Shown: positions 24,232 to 32,119 of the stretch, in pieces
How positions within the stretch are numbered: position 1 is the first letter of the stretch
Layout: every line of letters starts with the position of its first letter
NCBI GenBank assembly: GCA_905480105.1
Contig: CAJQPC010000146.1
Coordinates: 1-51,124 of the forward strand
Direction of reading: 5' to 3'
DNA: 51,124 nucleotides
Source: an uncultured bacterium
GTDB lineage: Bacteria > Myxococcota_A > UBA796 > CAJQPC01
The notes under the pieces: generated by a model
Seen by the model: only the letters and a program-made list of their open reading frames with translations
Databases searched by the model: none
What the model was told of the DNA's origin: nothing
Made by a program: the position numbers and the translations under genes

Positions 24232-25203
24232 ATGTTCAATCCCTCTGACATCGACGCCCGCTTCGAGGATCTGCAAACCAAGCGGGCCGAAGACTGTTTC
24301 TACGAGTCCCTGAGCGTGATCGCTTCGGGCCCTGACGCCGATCGCGCCGTGGAGATTCGCCTTGCGGTTGCCTCCCGTGGGCCGACCTGGGCCGACAGAA
24401 CCGTAGAGTTCTCCTTCTTGGCCATGACCCAAAGTGGCCAGGCATGGTTCTCCGTAGAGCGCTTCCGCTGGAACCAATGGGCGCTTCGGCGGGGGCTACT
24501 CATGGAGACCCAAGGCCTAAAGTTCACGCCGAACCACTGCAAAGGTGGCCTGGGCGACAACCGCTGGGACATCCTGATCGGCGGCGGCTCGGGTTCGCTG
24601 CCCCTTCTGCCTGGCAAGTGGCGCATGTACCGCGACGGCGCGGACCACCTGCGCCAGTACACCCACCAGGCCAACCTGAAGCTTGCCGGAGAGATCCACC
24701 TCGGCACGGAGACATGGGATCTGGAAGGTTGGACTGGCCACCGGCCCCATGTTTGGGGGGAGTCCTTGCCCAGGAGCACCCGGCTGGCGGTCCACGCCTG
24801 GCAAGACGGCATGCCCCGGGCTTTGGAGGCTGCCGTAGGCCCGCTGGACATCGCTCCGGGTTTGTCCTCAGACCATGCCCAACGCGGCGTACTGCGGGGT
24901 CCAGAGTTAGAAAGGCGATGGATGCGCACGGCGACCCCAGCAGAGCCTGGAAGCTTGAATCTCCAGGGTCGCGGTGTGGTTGTGAGCGTCCAAGCCGATG
25001 ACCTGCTTCCGATTCGAAGCATGGGCCCCCATGGTGATGTGCTGCGACAAGTGTCCCCCTTTGCGCGAGTTCAGGTCAGCGGTGACTTCAGCGGAGCCTC
25101 CAAGGCCGGCTGGATTGAGTACTTGAGTGACGATGCAGACCGGGCCCCCTTCCCGCCCGTCGACCTTGCGCCGCGCGCAGGAAGCTTCAGCATCCACCGT
25201 TAG
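24232..25203 (+). CDS. AttH/CrtC lipocalin-like protein (tentative)
   Basis: A 323-residue soluble protein, beta-rich with many tryptophans, without a signal peptide. Segments such as WDLEGWTGHRPHVWGESLPRS and RLAVHAWQDG resemble the double-lipocalin fold of AttH/CrtC (carotenoid 1,2-hydratase) and tocopherol-cyclase-like proteins, where a G-H-x-x-x-x-W-G core lines the ligand cavity. I assign that only tentatively; no carotenoid genes are near. The ATG at 24232 is used because the protein-like composition begins there. It ends 17 bases inside the convergent FAN1 nuclease gene. Confidence 0.62.
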   Translation: MFNPSDIDARFEDLQTKRAEDCFYESLSVIASGPDADRAVEIRLAVASRGPTWADRTVEFSFLAMTQSGQAWFSVERFRWNQWALRRGLLMETQGLKFTPNHCKGGLGDNRWDILIGGGSGSLPLLPGKWRMYRDGADHLRQYTHQANLKLAGEIHLGTETWDLEGWTGHRPHVWGESLPRSTRLAVHAWQDGMPRALEAAVGPLDIAPGLSSDHAQRGVLRGPELERRWMRTATPAEPGSLNLQGRGVVVSVQADDLLPIRSMGPHGDVLRQVSPFARVQVSGDFSGASKAGWIEYLSDDADRAPFPPVDLAPRAGSFSIHR

Positions 25204-26857
25204 TCCGCGCCCGGACTCTCCAGATCTCGACCCGAAGTCCAGCCCGGAGCATGCGGTCGTGCCACACCGCTTGTCCATCTCGCAGACTGTCTGTGGGGCC
25301 TTTGACCTCGACGCAGAGTAAATCTCCATTGAGCTTTGAGGGCAGTGCACCAGCGACAACGCCAGGAGTTCCCGGCAAGAAGACCAGGTCCGGCAACCCG
25401 CGCCGAGCAGACCAGCCCTCAAGTCCCAGGCGTTCCATGATGGGCACCAATCCCGCACCAGCACCCCGGACTACCTCCTGCAAAACCGTCAAATCTGCCA
25501 GCCCCCAGATGACCCCCCTTATTTGAGCTCCGGCTCCCTGCGCGTGGTGCTTCGCTAGGATCTCCGCGCCCTTCCCACCTGTCAGTTCCCTGAGACGTTT
25601 CTGGAAGGACTGCGCCCGGTGGGCCACAAAGACAGGACTGCCCAGGTCCAAGGGCCCATCCATCCCAGGCACCGGCAACATGCCTGCCACCGGCATCCAG
25701 AACAGGTCGAAAAACAGGAGGCCGAAAAGGGTGGTCCACAATCCATTCTCCGCCTGTAGGACCCGCTGACCCGTGCAGTGTCGCTGGACTGCCGCCTCTA
25801 TGGGCTCAAGCTCTGGACCCCAGCGAGGCCTGGGTCGGCCAGGCTGCATCTCCAAAACCAAGTCTCGCTCATGCGCCTTGCGCAGCGGCGCCATTGGAGC
25901 CCACCCCACTCCTGCTTTCTTGGCTAACCGACGGCCAGCCCGCTCCAAAGCAGGCTGGTGCTCCGGGGCAACCCGGTCTCGCCAAGCCAGACACAGTTCA
26001 GCGCCCGATGCTGGTTGCTCCAGCTTGCCCAGACACTGGGCCAGTCGCTGAACGATGGCACCGGGCCGACGCGTACCAGCGTCCAGCAGCGCTTGGTACC
26101 CCTGCACACAGGTTTGGGTCTCTCCAGCCCTTTCCAACTCGCGGAGCTGCTCGATGAGCTGTCTGACCCTCTTGGGCCGTGGATCCAGGCCCATGAACGC
26201 ACTGCCGCGCGGAACAGCGCTCTCAATGGCTGTGAGAAGCGCTCCTGGGGTCTCCGTTCCGCTGACTGCGGACTCAAAATCCTGCCAATCGCGCCTACAT
26301 GCGAATGCTGGCACGGGCTCCGTGATGGCATGATCCACCCACTGGACCTGACCAATGCGCTCCAGGAGCAATGAGCTGCGGTCACGCCATCCACTGCGGA
26401 ACCAGACCCGCTCCAGGCGCCGAATCAGCGCGCCTCCACTGACACCCCATATCCCTACACGATCGGACATCGGTGTTGCCAACAGTCGCTCCACCAAAAG
26501 CTGACGGCGTCCCGAAACTGGCAGCCCCTGCTCCCTCAGCATGCTCTTGAGCTCAGGCACACGAAGCATAGTCAAGCGATCTGCCCAGGGGATTCCACGA
26601 TGAATCAGATCGAGTTCCTCCAGTGTTTCCAAGGCTTGGCCCGGGTTTGGGACATCATCAAAAGATAGGTTGTCCCTTCGAAAAAGTGTTCCCTTTCGAG
26701 CCACCAGGCGCACCCACAGGTACCCAGCCTGCCCATCCAAGGCCAGTAGGCGTCTGAGCATCACCCCCTCTCCGGCCGTCAAGAGGTGGCCCGCTGTGAC
26801 CCTTGCCCCGAGAAGAACACGGTGCAGATCCTGCAATGCAAACTGTCCAGGTGTCAT
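25187..26857 (-). CDS. FAN1-like structure-specific nuclease with VRR-NUC domain
   Basis: A 556-residue nuclease matching bacterial FAN1, a 5'-flap endonuclease/exonuclease that unhooks DNA interstrand cross-links. An N-terminal winged-helix-like part is followed by a SAP-type DNA-binding motif (MLRVPELKSMLREQGLPVSG, about residues 115-145). A helical TPR-like middle follows, and the C-terminal VRR-NUC fold begins with ENGLWTTLFGLLFFDLFW. The catalytic PD-(D/E)XK residues are intact: glutamate in the ENGLW helix, aspartate in GLPDLVFLP, then CVEVKGPTDSLRDGQ with E and K. The length is about that of the Pseudomonas enzyme. The ATG at 26857 is taken because the longer frame would overlap pyruvate kinase. 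It is divergent from pyk across 67 bases. Confidence 0.87.
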   Translation of the reverse strand: MTPGQFALQDLHRVLLGARVTAGHLLTAGEGVMLRRLLALDGQAGYLWVRLVARKGTLFRRDNLSFDDVPNPGQALETLEELDLIHRGIPWADRLTMLRVPELKSMLREQGLPVSGRRQLLVERLLATPMSDRVGIWGVSGGALIRRLERVWFRSGWRDRSSLLLERIGQVQWVDHAITEPVPAFACRRDWQDFESAVSGTETPGALLTAIESAVPRGSAFMGLDPRPKRVRQLIEQLRELERAGETQTCVQGYQALLDAGTRRPGAIVQRLAQCLGKLEQPASGAELCLAWRDRVAPEHQPALERAGRRLAKKAGVGWAPMAPLRKAHERDLVLEMQPGRPRPRWGPELEPIEAAVQRHCTGQRVLQAENGLWTTLFGLLFFDLFWMPVAGMLPVPGMDGPLDLGSPVFVAHRAQSFQKRLRELTGGKGAEILAKHHAQGAGAQIRGVIWGLADLTVLQEVVRGAGAGLVPIMERLGLEGWSARRGLPDLVFLPGTPGVVAGALPSKLNGDLLCVEVKGPTDSLRDGQAVWHDRMLRAGLRVEIWRVRARTNGGC

Positions 26858-26924
26858 GACGAGTAGGATACCCCTGTGACCGACCCGAAAGTGTCCGGTC
26901 TGATCGACCCCATCCGGAGAGTTC

Positions 26925-28358
26925 ATGTCCACCCGCCGCACCAAGATTGTCGCCACCCTGGGGCCGGCCTCCCGCGACCCGGAGATGCTCTCCTCTTTGA
27001 TCGAGGCCGGAGTCGATGTCTTTCGCATCAACTGCAGTCACGGGGATGCCGAGTCCATCCGGAAGGACGTAGCCCACGTGCGTCGAGCAGCCCTCAAGGC
27101 CGAGCGCTACATCGCCCTTCTACTGGATCTTCAGGGTCCCAAGATCCGAACTTCCAAGATGAAGAGCCCTTTGAAAATCAAGCCGGGAGACATCCTGGAG
27201 ATCGTCATGGACGAGCGCTTGGGAGAGGGCCTGCGCTGTGGCACCACCTACCCAGACATGGCCGATGACGTAGTCGTGGGCGACACCATCATGTTTGCGG
27301 ACGGCACCCTGAGTGGCAAGGTCCAGGCTGTACTCCGGGAAGCCGTGCCCCAGGAAGTTCACATCAACATGAACGAAGGGGGCGAACTCAAGTCCAACAA
27401 GGGCATCAACCTGCCGGGCGTCGACGTCTCAGCCCCGTCTCTGATGGAGAAGGACAAGGCTGACCTGGCCGTGGGTGTGGCAGCTGGCGTGGACTACGTC
27501 GCCCTTAGCTTTGTGCGCCAAGCAGAGGATGTACTGGACTTAAAGCGCCTTCTCGTAGAGCTGGGCAGTCCTGATGTGCCGATCATCGCCAAGATCGAGA
27601 AGCCCGAGGCCCTGGAGAACATACAATCCATCCTGGCTACCGTCGACGGGATCATGGTGGCCCGTGGCGATTTGGGCGTCGAGGTCCCCTTAGAGACCGT
27701 GCCCATTCACCAGAAGCGCCTGATTCAAGCAGCGAACCGCGCCGGTTGCCTGGTCATCACTGCCACCCAGATGCTGGACTCAATGGAGCGCAGTCCACGA
27801 CCGACCCGAGCCGAGGCCACCGACGTGGCCAACGCCATCATCGACGGGACCGACGCTGTGATGCTCTCTGGAGAGACCGCAGCCGGCCTGTACCCACTGC
27901 GCTCGGTCAAAGTTATGGACAGCATCGCTCGAGAGGTGGAGCGCAGTCCCTTCTTGCGGCCTCGCGATCGCGAAGATCTCCCCGTAGCTGCAGGCCCCGC
28001 TGCCACCGTCGCATGGGCTGCATGCCAGGCCGCAAGCGAGGTTTCCCGACCATTGGTGGTCTTCACTTGGAGCGGGGTGAGCGCCATCACTGCATCCAAG
28101 GCCCGGCCAACGGGGCCCATCTTCGCCTTGACCCCCTCCGACAGCATCTGCGACCGACTGGCCCTGGTCTGGGGCGTGGTCCCATTGCGCGTACCAGTGG
28201 TCAAAAGCACAGATGAGCTCATCGCCATCGGAGAGCAAATCCTGTTGGACAAGGGGCTGCTGGACCCGGGCCAAGAAATCATCGTGTTGGCCGGCCACAG
28301 CCCCATGAAAGGCACGACCAACACCATGCGTATCTACACCATCGGAAGCGAACGCTGA
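26925..28358 (+). CDS. pyk: Pyruvate kinase
   Basis: A 477-residue pyruvate kinase, the last step of glycolysis (phosphoenolpyruvate + ADP to pyruvate + ATP). The sequence starts RRTKIVATLGPASRDPEML, with FRINCSHGD for the substrate-binding Arg-Asn, LLLDLQGPKIRTSKM, the KIEKPEALENI catalytic lysine block, VARGDLGVEVP, and TATQMLDSMERSPRPTRAEATDVANAI, all in the usual order. The C-terminal allosteric domain is complete (VVFTWSGVSA to the end). GGAG lies seven bases before the ATG. It stands alone, divergent from FAN1 and convergent with a lipoprotein hydrolase gene, five bases apart. Confidence 0.97.
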   Translation: MSTRRTKIVATLGPASRDPEMLSSLIEAGVDVFRINCSHGDAESIRKDVAHVRRAALKAERYIALLLDLQGPKIRTSKMKSPLKIKPGDILEIVMDERLGEGLRCGTTYPDMADDVVVGDTIMFADGTLSGKVQAVLREAVPQEVHINMNEGGELKSNKGINLPGVDVSAPSLMEKDKADLAVGVAAGVDYVALSFVRQAEDVLDLKRLLVELGSPDVPIIAKIEKPEALENIQSILATVDGIMVARGDLGVEVPLETVPIHQKRLIQAANRAGCLVITATQMLDSMERSPRPTRAEATDVANAIIDGTDAVMLSGETAAGLYPLRSVKVMDSIAREVERSPFLRPRDREDLPVAAGPAATVAWAACQAASEVSRPLVVFTWSGVSAITASKARPTGPIFALTPSDSICDRLALVWGVVPLRVPVVKSTDELIAIGEQILLDKGLLDPGQEIIVLAGHSPMKGTTNTMRIYTIGSER

Positions 28359-28362
28359 GCGT

Positions 28363-30081
28363 TCAGCCGTCTGCGGGCGTGCAGACTGCTTCTTGGCAGT
28401 AGCTCTGAACCTGGCCTGGCTCGTCTACCAAGAAGTGCAGGGTCTGGAGCTTGGCGCTCTCCCACAAGCGCGGCTCCCGGTGGGCGCCGGTCCGCTCGCT
28501 GGGCTGGTTTCCAATGTCAGGGTCTCCGAGCTCGGCATCATAGGACGCAATGACGGGGCCCACGGTGGGGGCTTGCACTGGCGGCATTCCGGGCACCGCC
28601 CCACCCAAGCTCGGCCAATCGGCGCTCTCAGCCAGCATAATCGTGCCCATGTTGGTGACCTCGTCGTCATTCACAGACATCTGCAGCAGCACCGACCGAC
28701 CCTCCAGCTTTTGGCCGTAGGACACGGAGTCGACCGGGTCCCAGTAGAGCTGCATCATCGCGTAGAGCAGCTGACGGTCTGCGGAGCTGGAGATCCCGCC
28801 CTCTACCAGACCCTCAAAGTCCTCCCAGTTGGCTGAGCGAGGAAAAGTCATGGACCAAGCACCCCCACCCACATGTAGAACCGCGTGGTCAATCCGGTCG
28901 GTCTGGGCCAGGGTGACCGCACCCAAAATACCACCCAACGAAACTCCATAATAGAGCAGCTGATCTGGGTTAGCCAAGCCTTCAAAGGCCGGATCGTCCA
29001 TCAAGGGACCATCCTGAATTAGCTCCATCAGCGCCAAGGTGTTGGCCACCCCCTGACCCAGTCGATCGGTCACTTCGGGCAGGCGCCCCATGTCGTTGGC
29101 CACCCACACCACATCCGCTAGGTCGTCCCGGCAAAGCCCACGCCACTGGGTGGATACGACGATGACCTCCATGCGGTTGAAGAGCTCCACAAAGTTCGAG
29201 GGGTCGTCCTTGTCAGCCAGAAAACCCTCGGGGCTCTGGAGCAAACCATGGCCAAAAATCAAGACCGGGACCGTACCGAGTTCTTTTCCACGCACCGACT
29301 CGGGCACATGCACAAAAAGGTGGGCTTGCCGTGTCCCTTGAACCTGAGGAACCCCGTCTGCATCGAGTTCAAAACGCGTATCGTCGACCAGCCAGTCGTC
29401 CACCTCGAAGGTGCCCGTGACCTGTTTGAACACCCCTGGGGGAAGGTTCGTGGTGTCCTCGTCCAGCCACGTGTAGCTGCCTGTGGGATGCGTATTCTCC
29501 GACAGGGTGCGCAGATGGAGACTTCCGTCTTCTACCGGAAAATCCCAAACCAGCCCAATCTCGGACTCTCCTACTCCCAGTGCCTTTGCACCATCCGCCA
29601 GAACAGACTGGTAGTGAGCCTGCCACTCCGGCAGTCGCTCCCCCTCCAGGAGGAGCTGGAAGGCTTCCGGACGCTCTAAGGCTTGGCTGCCCACCACCAC
29701 AGCAATGTCGTGCCCCTCCGGGAGTACCCTCAGCGGGCGAACCAGGAGCACATCCTGATCGATCGCGTCGAGCTCCGCGAAGCTGGGGTGGACCTCCCCA
29801 CTCGTCAGGTCCACCAGGTGCACATGGCCCATGGCGTCCGCATTGACTCCGGGATGGTTCAACAAGGCCGTCTGAGAAACGCTGAAGCCCTTGCGGTAGC
29901 GCAGATCATCCGTGGGCATGGGCGTGTCTACACTGGGGATCCACGCAGAATCAATGTCCACATGTCCCTGCTCGTCCAACAAGTGGCGGCTTGGGTAGGT
30001 GTCGACCCAGCCCTGGCCTAACAACCCCTCTTCGTTGGGAGCCTGGTTGCAGGCCGCAGAAAGCCACATCAGGGTCAGCAT
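28363..30081 (-). CDS. Large alpha/beta hydrolase-type lipoprotein
   Basis: A 572-residue lipoprotein: the N-terminus MLTLMWLSAAC ends in a lipobox. The first 250 residues include a Pro/Asp-rich stretch and beta-like segments (VDIDSAWIPSVDTP, DVLLVRPLRVLPEGHDIAVVV) of unknown fold. The C-terminal part has an alpha/beta-hydrolase core: VLIFGHGLL (oxyanion region), VSTQWRGLCRDD, a nucleophile elbow YGVSLGGILG, an acidic region near MSVNDDEVTN, and a late histidine that would complete the triad. Reads like a secreted esterase or lipase; substrate unknown. The ATG at 30081 has GGAGG four bases before it; a GTG immediately upstream is less likely. Confidence 0.77.
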   Translation of the reverse strand: MLTLMWLSAACNQAPNEEGLLGQGWVDTYPSRHLLDEQGHVDIDSAWIPSVDTPMPTDDLRYRKGFSVSQTALLNHPGVNADAMGHVHLVDLTSGEVHPSFAELDAIDQDVLLVRPLRVLPEGHDIAVVVGSQALERPEAFQLLLEGERLPEWQAHYQSVLADGAKALGVGESEIGLVWDFPVEDGSLHLRTLSENTHPTGSYTWLDEDTTNLPPGVFKQVTGTFEVDDWLVDDTRFELDADGVPQVQGTRQAHLFVHVPESVRGKELGTVPVLIFGHGLLQSPEGFLADKDDPSNFVELFNRMEVIVVSTQWRGLCRDDLADVVWVANDMGRLPEVTDRLGQGVANTLALMELIQDGPLMDDPAFEGLANPDQLLYYGVSLGGILGAVTLAQTDRIDHAVLHVGGGAWSMTFPRSANWEDFEGLVEGGISSSADRQLLYAMMQLYWDPVDSVSYGQKLEGRSVLLQMSVNDDEVTNMGTIMLAESADWPSLGGAVPGMPPVQAPTVGPVIASYDAELGDPDIGNQPSERTGAHREPRLWESAKLQTLHFLVDEPGQVQSYCQEAVCTPADG

Positions 30082-30303
30082 CACTCCTCCGCAGAAGTGG
30101 ACCCCTCCAGTCGGTGAAGAAGTCCATGTACCAGCTTAGCGCCACCTCCATGGCAGCGCAGCCATCGCATCACATGGGCACTGACATCCGGCTCTACCCC
30201 CTGGGCCGCCCGGAGGCTTTACAAAGGCCAAAACCACCGATTTAGGGTCAGGCAATCGTGGTGCTCCATCAGCCCTCTGAACCCTCATACTGTACGCTGA
30301 TTC

Positions 30304-31038
30304 ATGGTCTTCGATTCTCCCTTCGCGATCCGGCAAGCAGCCGACAAGCCTTCGATCACCATCTGCTGTGAGCACGGAGGCCAACGCCGTCCCGCCCACT
30401 GGGTTCTCAATCCCGCCGAGGAACGCATCCTCCAGGACCACTGGGGCTGGGACCCTGGCGCATCGGCGCTGAGCCTGCAACTGGCCGAGACCTTGGAAGC
30501 GGACGCGATCATTGGCAACTGGTCACGCTTGGTTGCCGACCTCAACCGACCTCCAGAGCACCCGGAGTTGTGCCGAGAGCGCGCAGAGGACATTGACTTG
30601 AGCTTCAATCAAAGCTTGAGCGCTACACAGCGAAAAGCTCGCGTGGACGGGATCCACGCCCCCTACCATCAAGCCCTGGACCAGCTTCTCCACGAACGAC
30701 GACCCCGGCTACTCTTGAGCGTTCACAGCTTCACCCCGGTCTTTATCGGACCAGACGGTCCAGAGGTGCGACAGGTCGAACTGGGCGTCCTCTTCGACGA
30801 CAACGATGCCCTCGCCCAGCAACTCATAGAGGCACTTGGAGGGTCTGACCTAAAGGTCGCGGCGAACGAACCATATTCCGGGAAGCTGGGGATGATCTAT
30901 TCCGCTCAGCGACACGGGCGCGCTCATGCCCTACCCTACCTCGAGTTAGAGATTCGAGCGGACCTCCTTGCCACGCCTGCCAAGCTCGCACGGGTCACCG
31001 AGGCACTGACGCTGGCGCTTCTGACACTGCGTCTCTAA
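30304..31038 (+). CDS. N-formylglutamate amidohydrolase-like enzyme
   Basis: A 244-residue protein of the N-formylglutamate amidohydrolase family (PF05013), zinc-dependent hydrolases fundamentally similar to carboxypeptidases. Key blocks are ITICCEHGGQRRP (metal-binding His/Glu region), RLVADLNRPPEH, DGIHAPYHQALDQLL and LLLSVHSFTPVF; the histidine of SVHSF is conserved. Near the C-terminus are AANEPYSGKLGM and PYLELEIRADLL. In histidine catabolism the enzyme makes glutamate and formate, but no hut genes are present, so it may act on another N-acyl amino acid. The ATG lacks a clear Shine-Dalgarno. It lies 219 bases from the divergent lipoprotein gene. Confidence 0.85.
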   Translation: MVFDSPFAIRQAADKPSITICCEHGGQRRPAHWVLNPAEERILQDHWGWDPGASALSLQLAETLEADAIIGNWSRLVADLNRPPEHPELCRERAEDIDLSFNQSLSATQRKARVDGIHAPYHQALDQLLHERRPRLLLSVHSFTPVFIGPDGPEVRQVELGVLFDDNDALAQQLIEALGGSDLKVAANEPYSGKLGMIYSAQRHGRAHALPYLELEIRADLLATPAKLARVTEALTLALLTLRL

Positions 31039-31412
31039 GAGTCCTTTTGAGTGCCAGTCGCACCGGGCTCACTCCGACCAAACAACGAAAACGGGGCCCT
31101 GCAGCCCACCCCATAGGAGCTCCGGCTCTCCTGTGGCGACTTGTAACTGCAAGCCGTTTTCATCAGTGAGATCCAGATCAAGCTGCTTTCCGTTTTCTTC
31201 CGCAATTGTTGCCGCACTCGCCTTCGGCCTCCAAGATGAGCGCTCATGCCCCTTAAATCTTGGTTCTTGGCATCGGAGCATGTCCGTCCCCTGACCACAC
31301 TTGTTCAAGCCGAGCCCTGTCAACGGCGTCTAAGGCCCCCTTCAGGCTTGGACGTGGCAAGAGCGAAGCATTAGGAGAGCCTCCCCGAAGGCCCCTAATA
31401 GGGAGACTACCG
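31039..31412. other. Intergenic region before the act operon
   Basis: 374 bases. The only protein-like frame is on the minus strand (31069-31323, ending LLWGGLQGPVFVVWSE); it has ordinary composition but no good start or ribosome-binding site and is not called. The right end (31370-31412) holds a leader hairpin and the actA ribosome-binding site, listed separately. The stretch presumably contains the act operon promoter; I could not pick out convincing -35/-10 boxes. Confidence 0.5.
31370..31405 (+). promoter_or_regulatory. Leader hairpin abutting the actA ribosome-binding site
   Basis: ATTAGG (31370-31375) pairs with CCTAAT (31394-31399) and inside it GCCT (31379-31382) pairs with AGGC (31389-31392), closing a CCCCGA loop. 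The actA Shine-Dalgarno GGGAG (31401-31405) follows after one base. An alternative pairing of CTCCC (31381-31385) with GGGAG would hide the ribosome-binding site. Both pairings are read directly; a regulatory role is inference. Confidence 0.4.
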
Positions 31413-32105
31413 ATGCCAAGTGCCACCGGCACCCCGCGAGTATGGGCTGTGATCCTGCTTGGAGCAGTCAGCTTTGCTTCCAAGTGCGAGAACATTGACG
31501 TGACCTCTAACGAGGACTCGTTCCCAATCGAAACGCATTCGCTACTTCCACCCGAGTACCCCGACGACGTGGAAACCCGCATCAGTGTGGGCAGCGTGGT
31601 TCAGCCTGTCGACCCCCAACCGATCGAGTTCAAGCACGACGTGCATGCCTCATCGGTAGAGGACGGCGGCTTGGGTATGAGCTGTGAGTACTGCCACTCC
31701 AACGCCCGGAAGTCCAAACACGCCGGAGTGCCCCCCACGCAGACTTGTGTGGGTTGTCACTCTATGATCGACCCAAGTGGTCGAGAGGGTTTGGTCCAGT
31801 TGGACACCTACATCAAAGAGAGCGGCGAGAACTACGGTCAGCCCATCCCTTGGGTGAAAGTCCACGACATCCCTGACTTTGTGTACTTCAACCACAGCCG
31901 CCACGTAAAGAGCGGCGTGGAGTGCACAGACTGTCACGCAGACATGAGCAAACACGGCGTTGCAGTTCGTGCTCCCGACATGACCATGTTGATGGGCTGG
32001 TGCCTGGAATGCCACGCAGAGCATCCATCCGTGGACGCCAACTACGGAGCCGATGCAGATCTCCGTAGGGCTGAGCTCAAAGACTGCTACACCTGCCACC
32101 AGTAG
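31413..32105 (+). CDS. actA: ActA, pentaheme cytochrome c of alternative complex III
   Basis: A 230-residue multiheme cytochrome c subunit of alternative complex III, which passes electrons from the iron-sulphur subunit toward a terminal acceptor in the periplasm. There are five CxxCH motifs, as in known ActA: CEYCH, CVGCH, CTDCH, CLECH and CYTCH, the last at the extreme C-terminus. A single N-terminal hydrophobic segment (VWAVILLGAVSFASKC) is a signal/anchor; the cysteine after it has a lysine at -1, so a lipobox is doubtful. Histidines between motifs (FKHDVHASS, FNHSRHVKSG) can serve as distal ligands. Start: ATG at 31413, with GGGAG seven bases upstream. First gene of actABCDEF, 14 bases before actB. 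Confidence 0.93.
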   Translation: MPSATGTPRVWAVILLGAVSFASKCENIDVTSNEDSFPIETHSLLPPEYPDDVETRISVGSVVQPVDPQPIEFKHDVHASSVEDGGLGMSCEYCHSNARKSKHAGVPPTQTCVGCHSMIDPSGREGLVQLDTYIKESGENYGQPIPWVKVHDIPDFVYFNHSRHVKSGVECTDCHADMSKHGVAVRAPDMTMLMGWCLECHAEHPSVDANYGADADLRRAELKDCYTCHQ

Positions 32106-32119
32106 GCGGAGCGAACACC

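Noticed and set aside
26658..27077. 139-codon minus-strand frame over the FAN1/pyk junction
   Set aside because: Overlaps two supported genes in another frame; no recognisable features.
31069..31323. Minus-strand frame of 84 codons with protein-like C-terminal half
   Set aside because: No convincing start or Shine-Dalgarno, ordinary third-position GC, and no recognisable family; could be a decayed remnant.
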